Positions 22,839-34,000 of a DNA stretch of 64,000 bases are shown here, in pieces; the first letter of the stretch is position 1; every line of letters begins with the position of its first letter. The translations under genes and the position numbers were made by a program. This DNA comes from Rhipidocladum racemiflorum. Lineage: Eukaryota > Streptophyta > Magnoliopsida > Poales > Poaceae. The notes below the pieces were generated by a model. The model saw nothing but the letters and a program-made list of their open reading frames with translations. It was not told where the DNA came from and did no database searches. Where the stretch lies: the NCBI GenBank assembly GCA_036346355.1, contig CM070592.1:32806467-32870466 (forward strand), written 5' to 3'.

Positions 22839-22928
22839 CGGAGGAATCAACGCAAAATCCAGGCCAGGAAAGAGCAGCGAAGGAAAAGCGTGACGAGCAA
22901 AGGAAAGTCTCGACTCGAGATGTTAGAA
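22839..22928 (+). repeat. atp9 leader repeat, copy 2 (drives the chimeric ORF)
   Basis: Same leader as 1148-1238. It supplies the 5' UTR, the ATG and the first three codons (Met-Leu-Glu) of the chimeric ORF. Confidence 0.9.
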
Positions 22929-23198
22929 TTCCTTTTAGCCAATACAAGTGAAATAGTGCTAGGCGCCTACCTGGCGTTGGCGCTCTTTCTTCTTGTGTTC
23001 GTCTTTTTGTACGCCCGGGGGCTCCTTTCACAATATTATAAAACGCTGGATCAAGTTGTGGAATGGAACAAAGCCCTGGGGCTCCCCATAAGCTTTCGGT
23101 ACAGCTGGCTCCCTGGCGTAAAGCTCGAGCCAGTGCTAAAATGTAACTGCTGCAAGTGCACTCTAACCCCGGGAAAGAGCAGCGAAGGGGAAGCGTGA
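22920..23198 (+). CDS. Chimeric atp9-led membrane ORF resembling the orf79/orf107 CMS group (92 aa)
   Basis: The ORF uses the atp9 leader and the atp9 start codon at 22920 (a GTG frame extends upstream, but ATG in the conserved atp9 position is the better start). Residues 11-33 form a strong membrane helix (LALALFLLVFVFLY). A soluble part follows with WNKALGLPI and YSWLPGVKLEP, then a cysteine cluster CNCCKC at residues 75-80. The last ten residues are read out of the next atp9 leader copy. The design recalls rice orf79 and sorghum orf107, short membrane proteins linked to cytoplasmic male sterility. That comparison rests on memory of the family and needs alignment. atp9 starts 26 nt after the stop, so the two are probably co-transcribed. 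The frame is intact. No function can be claimed from sequence alone. Confidence 0.72.
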   Translation: MLEFLLANTSEIVLGAYLALALFLLVFVFLYARGLLSQYYKTLDQVVEWNKALGLPISFRYSWLPGVKLEPVLKCNCCKCTLTPGKSSEGEA

Positions 23199-23234
23199 CG
23201 AGCAAAGGAAAGTCTCGACTCGAGATGTTAGAAG
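23170..23234 (+). repeat. atp9 leader repeat, copy 3 (partial)
   Basis: It contains 'gggaaagagcagcgaagg' through 'gatgttagaa', matching the 3' part of the other two leader copies. It overlaps the end of the chimeric ORF and leads directly into atp9. Confidence 0.88.
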
Positions 23235-23458
23235 GTGCTAAATCAATAGGTGCCGGAGCAGCTACAATTGCTTTAGCCGGAGCTGCTGTCGGTATTGGAA
23301 ACGTCCTCAGTTCCTCGATTCATTCCGTGGCGCGAAATCCATCATTGGCTAAACAATCATTTGGTTATGCCATTTTGGGCTTTGCTCTCACCGAAGCTAT
23401 TGCATTGTTTGCCCCAATGATGGCCTTTCTGATCTCATTCGTTTTCCGATCGCAGTAA
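23225..23458 (+). CDS. atp9: ATP synthase subunit 9 (c subunit), intact
   Basis: This 77-aa protein is the proton-carrying c-ring subunit of the F0 sector in the inner mitochondrial membrane. The frame shows GAKSIGAGAATIALAGAAVGIG, the conserved loop RNPSLAKQ, and the second helix with the essential Glu in ALTEAIALFA. The genomic FAPMMAF keeps a Pro codon that plant mitochondria usually edit to Leu, so this is unedited organellar-type sequence. The C-terminus ends FVFRSQ, whereas copy 1 reads FRSHKK; the tail differs from the grass form I remember. It directly follows the chimeric ORF and shares its leader. The length fits the family (74-80 aa). Confidence 0.93.
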   Translation: MLEGAKSIGAGAATIALAGAAVGIGNVLSSSIHSVARNPSLAKQSFGYAILGFALTEAIALFAPMMAFLISFVFRSQ

Positions 23459-23661
23459 AGATTGTCCTGGTGTAGTACTCCCTTTCAAACCAAACAAAAC
23501 AAAATGAGGAGCGCGAGGCCCCTACTTACCTACCGGGTAGGTGGGGGGGGGAAGAAGAGTGGGTATGTGGGCTTCTTTCACTTTTGGTTTTGTGTTGGTG
23601 AGGAGAAGGACACAGCAGATGGGGATGGAAAAGAGTCAGCTATTATGAGATTGGGTCTACG
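23459..23661. other. atp9-atp4 tail spacer
   Basis: About 200 bp with a G-run (23544-23551) and a frame without homology. It joins the end of atp9 to an atp4 fragment and is probably a recombination junction. Confidence 0.5.
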
Positions 23662-23736
23662 TTAAAAGCTACTATCGTAGAACTAATTCGAGAGGGCTTG
23701 GTAGTCTTAAGAAAGGTCAGGATGGGGAGGGGTTGA
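23662..23736 (+). pseudogene. atp4: atp4 3'-end fragment
   Basis: The last 24 codons and stop of atp4 (orf25; peripheral stalk subunit b of ATP synthase) are present: TIVELIREGLVVLRKVRMGRG. Nothing upstream matches atp4, so this is only the 3' terminus, probably carried here by recombination or left by deletion. It cannot be expressed as atp4. Confidence 0.85.
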
Positions 23737-24199
23737 CCCGCGCATGGAGGAGTCTAATGAGACTTCCCCGGACGTAGCCACTTGAGTCCACTTTCATGAG
23801 TGGTGAACCGGGTTACCAAAGGAACACATGGAAGGAGGTCTAGTGCCTTATCTGGTTCGATCGATTCGTTTCTTTTCTCACTCAGCACCACTCTACTGCC
23901 ATTTATCGAGTATCGATTCAACTGGAACATCGTGATTCAATCCTTACCCGAAGGTCTACCTTTCTTAAGGCCCACTTTCTAAAGAGCATAGGGAATGAAT
24001 TATTATACGAGATGAAAGGAAAGCGATGGCGGCTAGTTAGCCACAGCAGCCCACATACATGAAGAGAAAAAGAGGGGGTTCCTTGTCCGTTTGGCCGAAG
24101 AAAGCAACAAACAAGTGGAAGCAACCGATGCTTTGGTCATTCGACTCCTTGATGCCGATCTGTGCTTGCTGTCATCTTTGGCAAAAGCGGGGGTTTCGG

Positions 24200-24205
<6 letters not shown>
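23737..24205. other. Unassigned stretch downstream of the atp4 tail
   Basis: This may include atp4 3' flanking sequence. I see no further coding sequence; nad4L, which often follows atp4, is not visible. Confidence 0.45.
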
Positions 24206-24251
<46 letters not shown>

Positions 24252-24278
24252 ATACTCTAACCGCTGAGTTAAGTAGGT
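24206..24278 (-). tRNA. trnM-CAU: tRNA-Met (CAU), plastid-type elongator
   Basis: A 73-nt cloverleaf lies on the minus strand. It has a 7-bp acceptor acctact/agtaggt, the D-arm region 'aactcagcggttagag', an anticodon arm with a 7-nt loop 'ttcatac' (anticodon CAT), and a T-arm attgg-ttcaaat-ccaat. The sequence is of the plastid elongator trnM type, which serves as the working Met tRNA in angiosperm mitochondria. All stems pair, so this copy looks functional, unlike the trnQ-like gene at 44 kb. Confidence 0.93.
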
Positions 24279-24441
24279 CAAGCTGAGTCAAGTCGAGAAA
24301 ATCGAAAAAAGAAAGCCAACCAAAGCGCAACTTGAGTTCACCGCGGGGTGGAGCGCTAAGAAAGAGAAAGCGTTATCGCTATACGAAATGAAGCGGCGGC
24401 TAGCACGCTAAGATAAACCACTTGGTTTAGGCCCTCGCTTA
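24279..24441. other. Spacer
   Basis: Nothing recognisable. Confidence 0.5.
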
Positions 24442-24600
24442 GTGGCGTGTGATTTCAACACTATTCAAGAGGTATATGACAAAAATGGTGGGAGAGACCT
24501 CTATGTTCCTCACCTTAAATCATTCTATGATTGTTTACAATTCTGTCATCTATTTGACATGAGGGCTAGAGGGTGGTCTTGGAGCAAGAAAAGTGTTGAG
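24442..24600 (+). pseudogene. Possible LINE endonuclease-domain fragment
   Basis: The frame reads CDFNTIQEVYDKNGGRD, then a Leu/Phe-rich helix and 'RGWSWSKK'. It resembles the end of the endonuclease (APE-type) domain of plant LINEs, where a GDFN motif is followed about 40 residues later by a '(T/S)WS' motif. The first Gly of GDFN is Cys here. It is short and not conclusive. It could derive from the same class of element as the LINE at 61 kb. Confidence 0.4.
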
Positions 24601-26012
24601 TCCAGGCGCATTATGGTACGATCGAGGCGAGTTGGGCAGGAGCAAGCGGTTGGATTGGCCTGACTCTTCAAGACCAAAGATACTCGGCTTCCTCTTGGTG
24701 GTGAGAGTGGATAGAAAGTCGGGAATCTTTCCTTTTTCCCTTTTCGTTGATCCAAGCTTCCTCTGTTAAATGCGAAAGGAAAGGATCAAGGATGTGGAGT
24801 GCGCGGCTATTTGCTTATATCTTCATTTGGCCAAGTCCGTTCATTCCTCACCCTTCGTGATAGAGTTCTTGCTTGATGTCCTTCCTCCCACTCCCAATTG
24901 ATTCATAGATTCAGGATTTTGAGCTCGTATCAACTGGAAGACTCGGACTCTGTTCTATCCCCGTCACCACTCTCTTTCCACTGATGACTTCCCGCACTAA
25001 AAATCATCCAGCTTTGTAGAACCTTTCGGAAGGGATAGGGCAGCCGCAACAAAGAGGGCCTTTCTCATTGGCGGCTAGCGCATCGATTCGAAAGTACTTT
25101 GCTAAATCTGTTGCTTAAATATATAGATAAGTTTTCTAAATGAGATTGAGTTCCATCGATCTTGGTGGTGTTGGACAAGCTCTCAGGAATAATCTCAAGT
25201 TTATACCCTTTTGCAAAAGAGGTACCCCTCCTTCACAACAAAAAAAAAACCGGCAAGGAATCGCTATCGCTACTCCCTCTATCCAAACCATACCTGTTGT
25301 TAATTGCTGTGTATCAAGCCGAGCCGGTACCTTACGTGGAGGCTGCTTTAGAAAAAGCCTCCAGGGGTCCCCGCCCAAACCTACCAAGTTTCACTGATCG
25401 CCCTAGCGAACTAAGACCATCCGTAGAAGGACTAGATTCACCTACAAGAGAGTAACTAGCAAGATCCACCAAAAAGAAGGTACTTCGGTTGAGAGAAGGA
25501 ACTATGATAAAGATTTCGTGGTGGTGCGCCTTCTTCCCTTCCGTGACGAAAGAGAGATCTGAAGGAGTAATGACGAAAGGTTGATTGTTCGTATGTTCAG
25601 TGATGGTGAGCCTTCAACCAATAATAAATACCTGAAAGAAGATGCGTAGGCCTTCAATCATGGTGCAATGAATATCGTAGATAGCCCACAGGAGCGTACA
25701 TTTCCAATCGATTTGGTACTTTTCTTGATTCAGAGTTCTTGCTGTCCATTACAGATGATTTAGCGATGTAAAGCCATCAGGCAGTAGACCGGCAAGGGAA
25801 CGGCTGTCTCGGTATTTGTTCTTGAATCAGTGACTGAGAGTAAGGGCTAGTGATCCATCTAATCAGACTAGTGGGGCATCTTTCTTTTCGTAGTAAGCAA
25901 CTCTATTGAGAAAGCTCTTTCTTGATCGAAGTAAAGAATCATTTCCGTTCCTCTCAGCGGCGAGCTACTTCGTTCCTATTGTTCCTACTCTCCGATTCTG
26001 AATAGGATCAGG

Positions 26013-26100
26013 CAAGAAAACGGATGCGCGTGCGTTAGCGCTTAGAGCAAGAAAACGGCTGCGCGTTATTGTACTAACGCGCTTAGAGCAAGAAACGCGC
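26013..26100. repeat. GC-rich tandem repeat around 'gcgcttagagcaagaaa'
   Basis: About 2.5 imperfect copies of a 35-40-bp unit with 'caagaaaacgg(a/c)tgcgcg' and 'gcgcttagag'. It joins directly to the 34-bp repeat. Confidence 0.75.
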
Positions 26101-26105
26101 AACGG

Positions 26106-26173
26106 CTTTATAGCTAGTGCGCTCAATCCGTTGCTTGTTCTTTATAGCTAGTGCGCTCAATCCGTTGCTTGTT
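26106..26173. repeat. 34-bp tandem repeat, two exact copies
   Basis: The units at 26106-26139 and 26140-26173 read 'ctttatagctagtgcgctca' then 'atccgttgcttgtt'. An inverted relative is at 5640-5673. Confidence 0.88.
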
Positions 26174-26532
26174 TGATCAGAAGTGAGTTCATTGTTGTTG
26201 TATAGCGAAACCTTTCCTTGACAAAACCATTCTCAGCTAATAGAAGCCGAGCTATCTATCCAGATCAGGGTTGAACGAGGCGAATGGAAAAGCCAAAGAA
26301 AACATAAATCCATTGCGATTAGAAACCAGTGACTCTACAGCCAGGGCTCGATGGCGATGTAAGATAGAAAGAATGGGGAGTTAGGGCTTCGGTTTCCTCT
26401 GTAGCCAGTTCCAATTCCAAATCATTTGCCGACATGCGGACTCACTTCTCTTTTATGGGATGAAAGCCCTTATCCAAGTTGTCTATTTACGTGGGTGAAT
26501 CAAGTACAACAAGTCAGGTCAGAGCTTGTGGT

Positions 26533-26537
26533 AGAAG
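26533..26537. repeat. Target-site duplication, left copy (agaag)
   Basis: The 5 bp directly before the retrotransposon match the 5 bp directly after it (41540-41544). Five base pairs is the usual Ty3/gypsy duplication length. Confidence 0.9.
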
Positions 26538-29500
26538 TGTGAGACCCTCATTTTTATGTCAGTAAATAACATAAATATGAGGCTCTTTAAGTGCATCCTG
26601 TGCCATTCCCATGATCAGTGGCTGGCACGCACAAACACAATTTGGATATTACAGCCACACAGATACACATTTTTATTACACCACAAGTTTTATAGTGATA
26701 TTACAATACCAAAAGTAGCAGGAAATTAAAACCATGTCTCATAGTATGCCAACTATTCCATAACTCCACAGGCAACTGCTGAGATGAACCTAGAAAGATC
26801 AGTCGTCGCTAAGATTCGCAGGTTCCTCATATTCATTCCCGTCATTATCGTAATCTTGCTCATCACCTAAAAACATTGTTGAAGCAAGTTGAGTACATTG
26901 GTACTCGCAAGACTTTGTAGTGTATGCAATTCCTGGAATATATGCAGGCTGAAATAGAAAGTGGGTTTCTACGGTTGTTTTGCATAAAGCGAAGATTTGA
27001 TTTGTAAATACTGAATCGTAATGGAAAGCATAAATAAAACTTTAAGACAGTTTGATAAGTAATTGAGATAACAAGTAATAAAAGAATAATAACATTTTTA
27101 CTCACGGCCCTTTGTGAGTAAAATAACGAACAAGACCCTCCATGGTCTTATATGGACAAATGTAACAATAAGTGACATAAAAGGGGTATAAATCATTTCT
27201 CAAATCATTTAATCAAAGGTTTTTGAAAACAGAAACAGCTAACTATGTGATGACTTTACCAAGTGCTCATGACCGCGAGCGCGGCTAATCGATTAGGTTT
27301 AGACTCTGCAGAGTTTGTACTGCTTTACCCACAAGATATGTTCTCCCTTTTTGCAAGCTATAAGACACACTTCCTTTGGTATGCCCGCGAGGAGTTCATA
27401 ACGAAACCGTTCGATTACTTGAACCTAACTTTGCACCAGCGACAGTGTTTAACCCTGACTATGATGGAAGCTAAAAAGGTAAAATGAATTCCGGAGTCAG
27501 TAACCCACCAGGAATAGAAATTCCGGAGTTAGTGACCCACCAGGAATAATAACAGCCCCAGATTCATAACCAGACGTGCACGTATACGCCTACCAGAGTG
27601 CAAAGCTAGTTCCAAATAATTTTAATTGGTTAAGACTGTCCCATTTCAGTACTTGTGGATGTACGGTTATCTTGGCCTGAAAACAACACATTAGCTCGGT
27701 CCTTATTGTGATATGGGCGATACTCCACCCTAGCTACGTACACATTAAAACGTGTACATCCGGCTATTGCCAATAATCACCCACATCAAATCAGTAGTTT
27801 TATTTTCATTTTTAACAAACTGCCAGTATCCTTTACTGCTTAAATAAACCATAAAAGATTTCATAAAGAAGTGTGTATGTGGGTATAGATGTCATTGTAT
27901 CATTCTAAGCATTGCTAAGCAGATGAAATTAATAATCGTTATAGCCCATCTATGGAATGAATCTACCCATACCTATGGTTATCATGGAATTCATGTCAAC
28001 ATGATTGAAGTAATCCATCAATTTGGGTTATAGCTACCAGGGACTTAAAATAGACATTTATATCATAAGCATGCAGGAAGATTCTTAATCACATTTTAGT
28101 GGATTATGAAATCTGGGTTCAAAATGCTCAAAGGGGGTGCTTGCCTTGCTCCTCGGCGGTGTAAGCTGGATCTGTGTCGTCGATAGCGTAGTCGGTAACC
28201 TCAGCGTCTATACGTCGATTAAGAACATGGCAAATAAGATACTTCAATATTGATAAAAGAAGCAAATACATAAACAACAAGGATAGCAGTTGAAAGATTC
28301 AAATGAAAGTAGTCCAAATCAATCAATGATAGTAATCACTTAATCAATCCAAATTAATCAAGTCATAAGATTTTGGGCTTAAGGCAAAAGCTTAATGACA
28401 TACAACATGATTACCTTTCTTTATGTAATATTTCATTTTAATTTACGAATTCAGGAAGCTAAGATTGTAAAATCGAATACAATGAAATTCATTTTTAGGG
28501 TGTGGTATTGATTGCACTAAAACTAGTTAGTATATAAGCAACCTTAGTCAGGTCAAAAGATAGCACATGGTGAATCCCAACTTTTATCTTACCAATTGGT
28601 CCTAAATAATGTAATGAGCACAAAGAAACAGGTTTCATTCATTTTGGAAGCTTTTTCATTAAGTTATCACAACTATATTAAATCTATGCATTCAGTAAAG
28701 TCCTAACATGATATTTTCACAAACTAATTCCAAATCCAAATCTAATTACATATTTGGACAGCAATTGACCTAAGGATTCTAACAAAATTTGTTTCACTCA
28801 ATTTGGACCTATTTTGCAAAATTTCTATATGCCACATATTCAAACTTCAAGCTTTAAATTCAAATTCAGATTTAATTTGCTAAACAAGTTTCAAATATTT
28901 TTACATATTATGAAACTAGATGATTTAATATGAATTTAGAAATTTGTTTTATTTGATTTGGAGCTATAGATCAAAAGTTATTTGAATTTGAAGTTATTCG
29001 GTTTACTAAAATCCAGAAAAAGAAGGAATACGCTTTCTTTAAGGGAAAGCGGATTTTCCTCTTTTCGCGCGGCTGGGCTTTGAACTCAGATCGCAGTCGC
29101 TGGCGCCTAGGCCCGGCCCGTCAACGACTCGTGTGCGGCGCGTGCGACTGACCGCACCGGCCCACACGGCAGCGAGGGCAAGCGCACAGGCGGATGACCG
29201 CCCGGGCCAGCGGCGATGAGCGATCTGAGGAGATGGCCGACGGCCTCGCCGGCGGCTCTCCGGCGACGTCGATCGGGTTTGGCTCACCCCTACGGCTTCA
29301 CGGGACCAAGGTAAACCTAGGGGAGAGCTCGGTTGTGGGTGGTGCTCGGGGAAATCAAGCTCGCGGCGATGGTTGGCGGCGGCACACGGTGGCGCAAGGT
29401 GCGGCCGGCGCTACGGTTCAATCCGGGATGACTGGCCATGCGTATGAGCTTTAGGGGATCATAAGGACCCTATTCAAGCACTTAAATCGGAGGGGGAGAG

Positions 29501-31023
29501 AACGGGTAGTGTTCTCACCGTGCGGCGGCGAAGGCGGCGGAGGTTGCACGGTGCGGGGTCAACTCGGAATGCTTTAAGCTGGAAGAAGGTGCGCAAAAGC
29601 TTCGTAAGTGTCCGTAGATGCTCAAGGTTCCATTAATTTGGACATTCTCTTACCGAGGTGAACGAATTTGGGATTTCCCCCAATTCGGGTTCCACCGGCA
29701 ACGGAGAAGAAGGCTTGATTTGGGCGATTCCAGACGTATGATGATGAACGTGTGGGTGTTCCGGGTTCTGCTGGATGTAAGGGTGCTATTTGCCCCCTTT
29801 AAATAGGCGCGGAAGGCAATTAGGAACGGATTTGTTTGGGCGGCAATGGCGGTCGGCTGGGACTCGGCAACGGCATGGGCAAGTGGAGGTGGCCGATCGA
29901 GTTGGCAGCGGGGTGGCAGAGGGTGGCCTCGAGGCGCGGAATTGCGGCGGGATGAGGACAAATGCCAAGGCGGTAAGGTGGGCGTTGTCGGCAATAGAGA
30001 GCGAGAGAGAGAGAGAGACAGAGATGAGAAGAGGTGGAAGACGAGTCTGGCAAAAGGGGTCCACACGGCAGAGAGAAGGAAGAGAGAAAGAAGGAGGTTG
30101 ATGCGTGGACACAGAGGGTTCTGGGTCCCGTCCCCAGTGGCGTTGGCGCCTGGGCTGGCCGAAGAGCCACCGGCTACGTGGCCCCACACGTAAGAAAGAG
30201 GGAGAGAGAGAAGATTTCTAGGGTTCTCCTCTGGACAGCACGACAACCAAATTAATACCGGGGTCATTTCAAGTCCATATTTTTCGAAACTTTTTGACCA
30301 AGCTAAAGGCTAAGATATATACTGCCAGTAAAATTTTGAGATTAAAATGATCTACCATTTATTTACTAAAAATCTGACAGTGAAAGCTGCACAGAAAATC
30401 CAATTTAGTTTTTGAATTGATTAAGGGACTAAATCAACGTATTTACTTTTGAAATTTTTACTGAAGGTTTGGTTCTAAACAATGGACCTACCATAAAAAT
30501 TTCAACATTAATTTCGTATTATTTATTTTTCTATAATTCTTTAACTGATTTCTGCAGAATTTCGAATCTGCCTAAATTAAATGCTAATAAATAGCAAAAT
30601 GGCTTATTAATTTTTGGAACTTTTTGTGGATGAAGATGATATGTCTGAGGTCTTATGGTAAAAATTCCAAGGCCTAGATTGCTCCACGTTTATCTCTAAA
30701 AATCTGACAAGGGACTGGCCAGAGATAAGATTTATCATTTTTAATTGTTTTCTTTATCAATAAATGCATACACATGGTCTTTTGACCAGCTAGAAATATC
30801 TTCTAGGGTTTGGCCAGGTTATACAAAATTTTTACCATGGTAATTCTTCACTTCTACCATTTTACCATTTTATCCTTTCCTTTCTTTTCTTTCTTAACTC
30901 CATTATTCATTTCAATCAACAAACAAATCAACGAATGCACACAATTCATAAAATAAAGCAAAGAAATGATTCCACATTTTTAATATTTGATTTTTATTAC
31001 TCTATAAATTTGAGGATGTTACA
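26538..31023 (-). repeat. LTR at the left end (3' LTR of the antisense element)
   Basis: About 4.49 kb. It contains an AT-rich half, a GC-rich block (29050-29600), a TATA-like 'ctatttaaag' on the minus strand near 29806-29815, and a GA microsatellite near 30000-30020. Differences from the other LTR include 27270-27285, 29135-29210, 29885-29935 and the GA run. The several overlapping ORFs around 29.6-30.3 kb are low-complexity and non-coding in appearance. Promoter and polyadenylation functions are inferred from the LTR role. Confidence 0.95.
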
Positions 31024-31039
31024 GATCTACCCCCCTTAC
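31024..31039 (-). promoter_or_regulatory. Polypurine tract
   Basis: The minus strand reads GTAAGGGGGGTAGATC directly before the LTR start (TGTAACATCC). The AAGGGGGG core fits the plus-strand primer of an LTR retrotransposon. Confidence 0.85.
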
Positions 31040-31078
31040 AAAAATCTCGTCCTCGAGATTTGCGAGGGCTAAGGAAAA

Positions 31079-34000
31079 CTAAAAGAAGTCTGGAAACTCT
31101 TTCATCAGATGATCTTTGCGCTCCCATGTGGCTTCTTCTTCAGTATGATTACTCCACTGAACCTTCAACATTCTGTGGATCTTGTTTCTTGTGTGTCGCT
31201 CGGCTTCTTCAAGAATGCGAACAGGACGCTCTCGATAAGATAGATCAGGTTGTAGATCGAGATCGTCGAGATTTGCGAGATCAGTCGGCACACGAAGACA
31301 TTTCTTGAGTTGAGATACATGGAAGACATTATGAACTTCCAATAAACGGGATGGCAGTTCCAACTTATATGCCATCTCTCCCATCTTTGCGATAATTGGA
31401 AATGGTCCAATATATCGAGGGGCTAGTTTTCCGCGGATTTGGAAACGACGAACTCCGCGAAGAGGAGAAACTTTCAGATAGACATGATCTCCGACTTCAA
31501 AGCTTAAGTCACGTCGACGATTGTCGGTGTAACTCTTCTGACGAGATTGGGCCTCTTTGAGTCGACTCCTAATCATGTCAACTTGTTCTTGAGCTTCTTG
31601 GATAATATCTGGGCCAAAGAAATTTCTTTCTCCAGTTTCAGACCAAAAGAGAGGGGTTCGGCACTTTCTTCCGTAAAGTGCTTCAAAAGGAGACATCTGG
31701 AGACTGGCTTGAAAGCTATTATTATAGGAGAATTCAGCAAAGGGTAAGCTTTTCTCCCAATCCATGCCATAAGATAGCACACAAGCTCTTAGCATGTCCT
31801 CCAGGGTCTGATTAGTCCGCTCAGTCTGTCCATCTGTTTGGGGATGATAAGCCGTACTGAACTTCAGCTTTGTCCCTAACAGAGTATGCAAACTTTCCCA
31901 GAAACGAGATGTAAACTGGGATCCTCGATCAGACACAATTATCTTGGGAACTCTATGAAGACGAACAATATTTTCAAGATATAACTCTGCGAGTTTATCT
32001 CCGGGATGAGTGGTTTTGACTGGTATGAAATGGGAAACTTTGGTTAATCGATCAACGATAACCCAAATGGAATCATGCCCTTTTCTGGTTCTTGGTAATC
32101 CAACAATGAAATCCATACAGATATGGTCCCACTTCCATTCAGGAATTTCAAGAGGTCGAAGTAAACCAGCTGGGCGTTGATGCTCGGCTTTTACTCGCTG
32201 ACATATATCACATTTCGCGATATACTCGGCAATTTCCTTCTTCATACCGGGCCACCAATATTCTTGCTTTAGATCTTGATACATCTTCGTGCTACCAGGA
32301 TGGATAGATAGAGGTGATTCATGAGCTTCACTCAAGATCAACTTCTTGATTTCTAGATCACTGGGGATATAGATTCGATTCTTGAATTGGAGTACACCAT
32401 CCGAATTTTCTGAAAATTCCAATTCCTTGCCTCCTTCCAACTCTTTTCGGATTTTAGATATGGCTTCATCTTTGGATTGAGCTATCTTAATTTGAGTTTT
32501 TAGATTTGGTTGCATTTGGAGGCTAGCAACAAATCCTTTTTCAACAATTCCCAAATTAAGCTTCTGAAATTCCTTTACTAATTCAGATTGGTCAGTGTAT
32601 GCTGTCACCGTCATACAATGAAGTTTACGGCTTAGAGCATCTGCTACGACATTAGCTTTACCAGGATGGTAATGAATACTAAGGTCGTAATCCTTTATTA
32701 GCTCCAGCCATCTCCTTTGCCGCAGATTAAGATCTGGCTGAGTAAAGAAGTATTTTAAGCTCTTATGGTCTGTGTAGATGTCACACTTGTTTCCAATAAG
32801 ATAGTGACGCCAGATTTTGAGGGCATGCACTACCGCAGCTAACTCTAGATCATGAGTTGGATAGTTAAGTTCATGAGGTCGAAGCTGACGAGAAGCATAA
32901 GCTACGACTTTCATCTCTTGCATCAACACGCAACCGAGACCATTGCGTGAAGCATCGCAATAGACATCGAAGCTCTTATGGATGTCGGGTAACACCAGCA
33001 CTGGGGCTGTGGTTAACTGTTTCTTCAATTCCAGAAAACTTGCTTCGCATTCTGGAGTCCATTCATATTTCTTTCCTTTCTTCAAGAGCTGAGTCAAAGG
33101 TTTAGCGATTTTGGAGAAGTTTTCGATAAAGCGGCGATAATATCCCGCTAAACCGAGGAAACTTCGGATTTGAGGAACAGATTTTGGTTGCTCCCAGTTT
33201 TGGACTGCTTGAACTTTGCTGGGATCAACAGAAATTCCACCTTTGGAAAGGATATGCCCGAGGAATGCAACTTCCTTCAACCAAAATTCACATTTCTCGA
33301 ACTTGGCATATAACTTATGTTCTCGGAGTTTCTCAAGTACCATGTGTAGATGTTGGGCATGATCTTCTTCATTTTTGAATAGATGAGAATGTCATCTATG
33401 AATACCACTACGAACTTATCGAGATACTCCATAAAGACTTTATTCATTAAGCTCATAAAGCTAGCTGGAGCATTTGTAAGTCCGAAGGACATTACGACAT
33501 ATTCATATAAGCCGTAACGAGTGGTAAAAGCTGTTTTAGGAATATCCTCCGGTCGGATTTTCAATTGATAATAGCCATGTCTAAGATCGATTTTGGAGAA
33601 GATTTGGGCGCCGGTTAATTGATCGAAAAGATCATCGATACGAGGTAGAGGGTATTTGTTTTTGATGGTAACATCATTGAGAGCACGATAATCTACACAC
33701 ATGCGTAGACTACCATCCTTTTTACTGACAAAGAGAACAGGGCTTCCCCATGGAGAAGTACTAGGTCGGATGAACTTTTTATCTAATTGTTCTTGAATTT
33801 GCTTTTTGAGTTCTACTAACTCATTTGGTGGCATACGATAAGGTCTTTTGGAAATTGGGGCTGTACCAGGTATAAGATCAATGACGAACTCTAAGTCACG
33901 ATCTGGTGGCAAACCTGGCAATTCTTCTGGAAATACATCGGGAAAGTTGGAAACTACAGGAACAGATTTAATCTTTTCCATTACCAATGTATTTAAGTAT

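Larger units (their letters stand above)
24601..26537. other. Unassigned stretch up to the retrotransposon
   Basis: No gene is recognised. A 97-codon frame (25162-25455, plus) without a known domain and a cluster of short tandem repeats (26013-26173) are the only structured parts. The left target-site duplication (26533-26537) ends this stretch. Confidence 0.5.

Noticed and set aside
22660..23205. 181-codon minus-strand frame over the chimeric ORF cluster
   Set aside because: It is antisense to the better-supported chimeric ORF and atp9 leader, and shows no domain.
29650..30267. Several overlapping frames of 100-205 codons in both LTRs
   Set aside because: They are low-complexity (Ser/Leu/Pro or Arg/Glu rich), overlap on both strands, and are expected in a GC-rich LTR block.
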